The notes below the pieces were generated by a model. That model was not told the origin of the DNA. It made no database searches and saw only the letters and a list, made by a program, of their open reading frames with translations. The translations under genes were made by a program, and so were the position numbers. 46,622 nt of DNA, from contig CACIYC010000010.1 in NCBI GenBank assembly GCA_902590775.1, positions 1 to 46,622 of the forward strand, in the 5' to 3' direction. Numbering within the stretch: the first letter of the stretch is position 1; each line of letters begins with the position of its first letter. Origin of the DNA: an uncultured Prochlorococcus sp. GTDB lineage: Bacteria; Cyanobacteriota; Cyanobacteriia; PCC-6307; Cyanobiaceae. Below, one piece after another: positions 45,153-46,622 of this stretch.

Positions 45153-45845
45153 TTACAACATAGACTTAGGAGATATATCCATTAGATTTGAATCTAATCT
45201 ATTAAACTGATGTAGGTTTAAATAATTAAATAAAATACTAATAACTACAGAAAATATAGAATACAAAGGAAGGAAGATCTTTTCTAGAAACTTTAAATTC
45301 TTATGATATAATTTTCGTGTTTTATTATTAATTGTTTCTCTAAATTTATATAGTCTCAATTGCCATGGTTGGAGAGATGGATAGTATCTAAGAAAATGTT
45401 CCTTTGCCAATCCATGATGTCTTAATTCATCATTCATTATGTCGGTAATTACCTGACAATCCTCTGGAAAACTTTCTATAAGCATTAATATTTTATTAAA
45501 TGATTCCTTAGCTAATAATTCATTAGTATAAACATAAGCTATGAAATCTTTTACTTTCATTGTTTCAATTAAAAATCCTTGTCTTGCTACATATCCTTTT
45601 TTAATTAAGCCTAATGAATTGAAACGATATTTCCTAGCAATTGAACTTGAGAGAAGTCTAGTTCTTTTAGATAGAAGTTCTCGAAAAGCTTTGGTATGAA
45701 TATACTCATCTTTAGCATGTTCAAAATAGCCAAATACATGGGTAGCTTTTTTTGACTTCTTACATGCAGCAAGCATTTCTAATGCTGAACCGTGCTCAGC
45801 AAGAAGTGTCTCATGAAGAACGTTAAGAATATTATTCTTTTGCAT
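45153..45845 (-). CDS. Ferritin-like four-helix protein, putative diiron
   Basis: 230 residues. The helices carry two E-x-x-H pairs: Glu47-x-x-His50 in HAKDEYIHTKAF and Glu140-x-x-His143 in NDELRHHGLAKEH. Further glutamates (Glu12/Glu17 in the first helix; Glu109/Glu114 in the third) complete a diiron-carboxylate pattern like that of rubrerythrin/ferritin-like oxygenases. A hydrophobic segment near 190-205 (FLPLYSIFSVVISILF) suggests membrane contact. I do not recognise the subfamily. It is the first gene of the operon with the carbamoyltransferase (4-bp gap), so it may oxidise the acceptor before carbamoylation; this is inference. Confidence 0.68.
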   Translation of the reverse strand: MQKNNILNVLHETLLAEHGSALEMLAACKKSKKATHVFGYFEHAKDEYIHTKAFRELLSKRTRLLSSSIARKYRFNSLGLIKKGYVARQGFLIETMKVKDFIAYVYTNELLAKESFNKILMLIESFPEDCQVITDIMNDELRHHGLAKEHFLRYYPSLQPWQLRLYKFRETINNKTRKLYHKNLKFLEKIFLPLYSIFSVVISILFNYLNLHQFNRLDSNLMDISPKSML

Positions 45846-45919
45846 TTGACTGAACTTCCTTTTATTAATTCTAATTATAAATTACTAGGTTAACTAAAAG
45901 CAATCTATAAAATTATTGT

Positions 45920-45936
45920 TATACTTAATCTATGCT
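45920..45936 (+). promoter_or_regulatory. Possible promoter of the SGNH-like gene
   Basis: TATACT (45920-45925) and TATGCT (45931-45936) are both near-consensus -10 hexamers on the plus strand, 24-35 bp before the ATG at 45960. No clear -35 element. The same 114-bp gap must also hold the start of the divergent ferritin-like operon. Confidence 0.35.
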
Positions 45937-45959
45937 AAAGGCGATACTCATTAATTTGA

Positions 45960-46622
45960 ATGAAATCTTTTAAAGACATTCGAAAAATAGCATCCTATAC
46001 AGTCTTATTTACGCCATTAATCATTTTAGCTTTTGAATTATCTTTAGGTGTTGGATCTACTTATTTTAAACGAAATTCTAGAAGTATTTTTAATTCTTCT
46101 GTAGGATATAACAGCTTAAATCGTACTACTTTTGACACTATTACAGGATGGCGACATAATTGTGATTTTTCTCTAGTACATATGGATAACCCTAATGATA
46201 TTATTTGCAATCGCCATGGTTTTGCTAAAACACCTTATATCTCAGAAAAAATATCATCTGATACTACTTTGGGCATCCTGCTTTTAGGAAACAGTGTTGC
46301 CATGGGAGAAGGTCTTTATAGTAGGGATAATAAACTAACTTTCGCAAGTCAATTAGAGACTAGTTTAAGAAGCAAAGATAACCAAATAGATTTAATTAAT
46401 GCAGCATATTCTGGATACAATAGTTGGCAAGAACATGCTGAAACTGTAAGATATCTAAATTCATATATTTTATATAATGATTTACCTAAATTATCTTTGA
46501 TAGTTAGTTTTGGAGGCATACAGGATTTCTGGAATTTTATTAGATTATTAGCTAATAATAGTATTATTGAAGAAAATCTGAGTAATTATAAAAATGCTAA
46601 TGGTTTAATGATTCATAATACT
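45960..46622 (+). CDS. Membrane-anchored SGNH-like protein (cut by window edge)
   Basis: 221 residues are visible and the frame is open at the window end. A hydrophobic anchor lies at about 13-31; the rest should be outside the cytoplasm. Blocks of an SGNH hydrolase follow: LLGNSVAMGEG at 108-118 (Ser112; Asn replaces the usual Asp), NAAYSGYNSWQ near 147-157, and VSFGGIQDF at 182-190, where Gln stands in place of the conserved Asn of GxND. The last block (Asp-x-x-His) lies beyond the window. It runs divergently from the ferritin-like/carbamoyltransferase operon, and SGNH proteins are common partners of such enzymes. Confidence 0.75.
   Translation, partial: MKSFKDIRKIASYTVLFTPLIILAFELSLGVGSTYFKRNSRSIFNSSVGYNSLNRTTFDTITGWRHNCDFSLVHMDNPNDIICNRHGFAKTPYISEKISSDTTLGILLLGNSVAMGEGLYSRDNKLTFASQLETSLRSKDNQIDLINAAYSGYNSWQEHAETVRYLNSYILYNDLPKLSLIVSFGGIQDFWNFIRLLANNSIIEENLSNYKNANGLMIHNT

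Noticed and set aside
1-46622. tRNA genes, insertion sequences, phage genes or CRISPR arrays
   Set aside because: I looked through all gaps and saw no cloverleaf, transposase, integrase or regular repeat-spacer pattern.

Overview
The window looks like chromosome of a marine picocyanobacterium, most likely a low-light-type Prochlorococcus. This is inferred from the AT-rich sequence, very tight gene packing and cyanobacterial marker genes: UbiD, solanesyl diphosphate synthase, a CRR42-like NDH assembly factor, a CPP1-like protein, DUF3531, a DUF92/VTE6-like protein, a Psb32-like TPM protein, glnA behind an NtcA box, and a 6Sa RNA directly after purK. I cannot name the strain. I see no tRNA, rRNA, insertion sequence, phage gene or CRISPR array, and no gene-free stretch over 300 bases.

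Layout. 1-4.4 kb (minus): glmU (cut by the window edge), an MnmD-type methyltransferase, aroA and ubiD. 4.5-9.0 kb (plus): comB, a nitrilase, a periplasmic amidase, murI and solanesyl-PP synthase; a HAD phosphatase then runs convergently. 9.7-13.3 kb: acs, a methyltransferase and a small membrane ORF. 13.3-18.4 kb: glnA with its NtcA promoter and a perfect 26-bp inverted repeat behind it, a class V aminotransferase, tadA, a group II PLP decarboxylase and a small membrane protein. 18.3-20.9 kb (minus): an overlapping bioY-lspA-GTPase operon. 21-27.4 kb: CRR42-like gene, prfC, CPP1-like gene, hslO, an orphan ECF-type ATPase, DUF3531, rsmE and DUF92. 27.4-32.4 kb (minus): aspC, a phnD-phnC-phnE transporter with a fused double permease, and a co-directional SGNH esterase. 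32.5-36.2 kb (plus): a VOC-like gene, a family-4-like uracil-DNA glycosylase, ispG and ctpA. 36.1-42.2 kb: DUF1543, nadA divergent from a metallophosphatase, Psb32-like, MidA-like, aroB; then purK and the 6Sa RNA.

The right end (43.25-46.6 kb) is the accessory-looking part. It holds a ferritin-like protein, a NodU/CmcH-type carbamoyltransferase and a 53-residue membrane ORF overlapping it by ATGA. A membrane-anchored SGNH-like protein runs divergently off the window edge. This resembles the carbamoyltransferase plus tiny-membrane-protein modules known next to O-carbamoyltransferases (including the saxitoxin sxtI-sxtJ-sxtK neighbourhood), here with a putative diiron protein added. It is the best candidate for an undescribed system.

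Other points worth a second look: nadA and the divergent metallophosphatase both lack any ATG/GTG/TTG before their conserved N-terminal motifs; the uracil-DNA glycosylase lacks two of the family's four Fe-S cysteines; a structured leader may precede purK; and an intrinsic-terminator hairpin sits where no upstream gene needs one.
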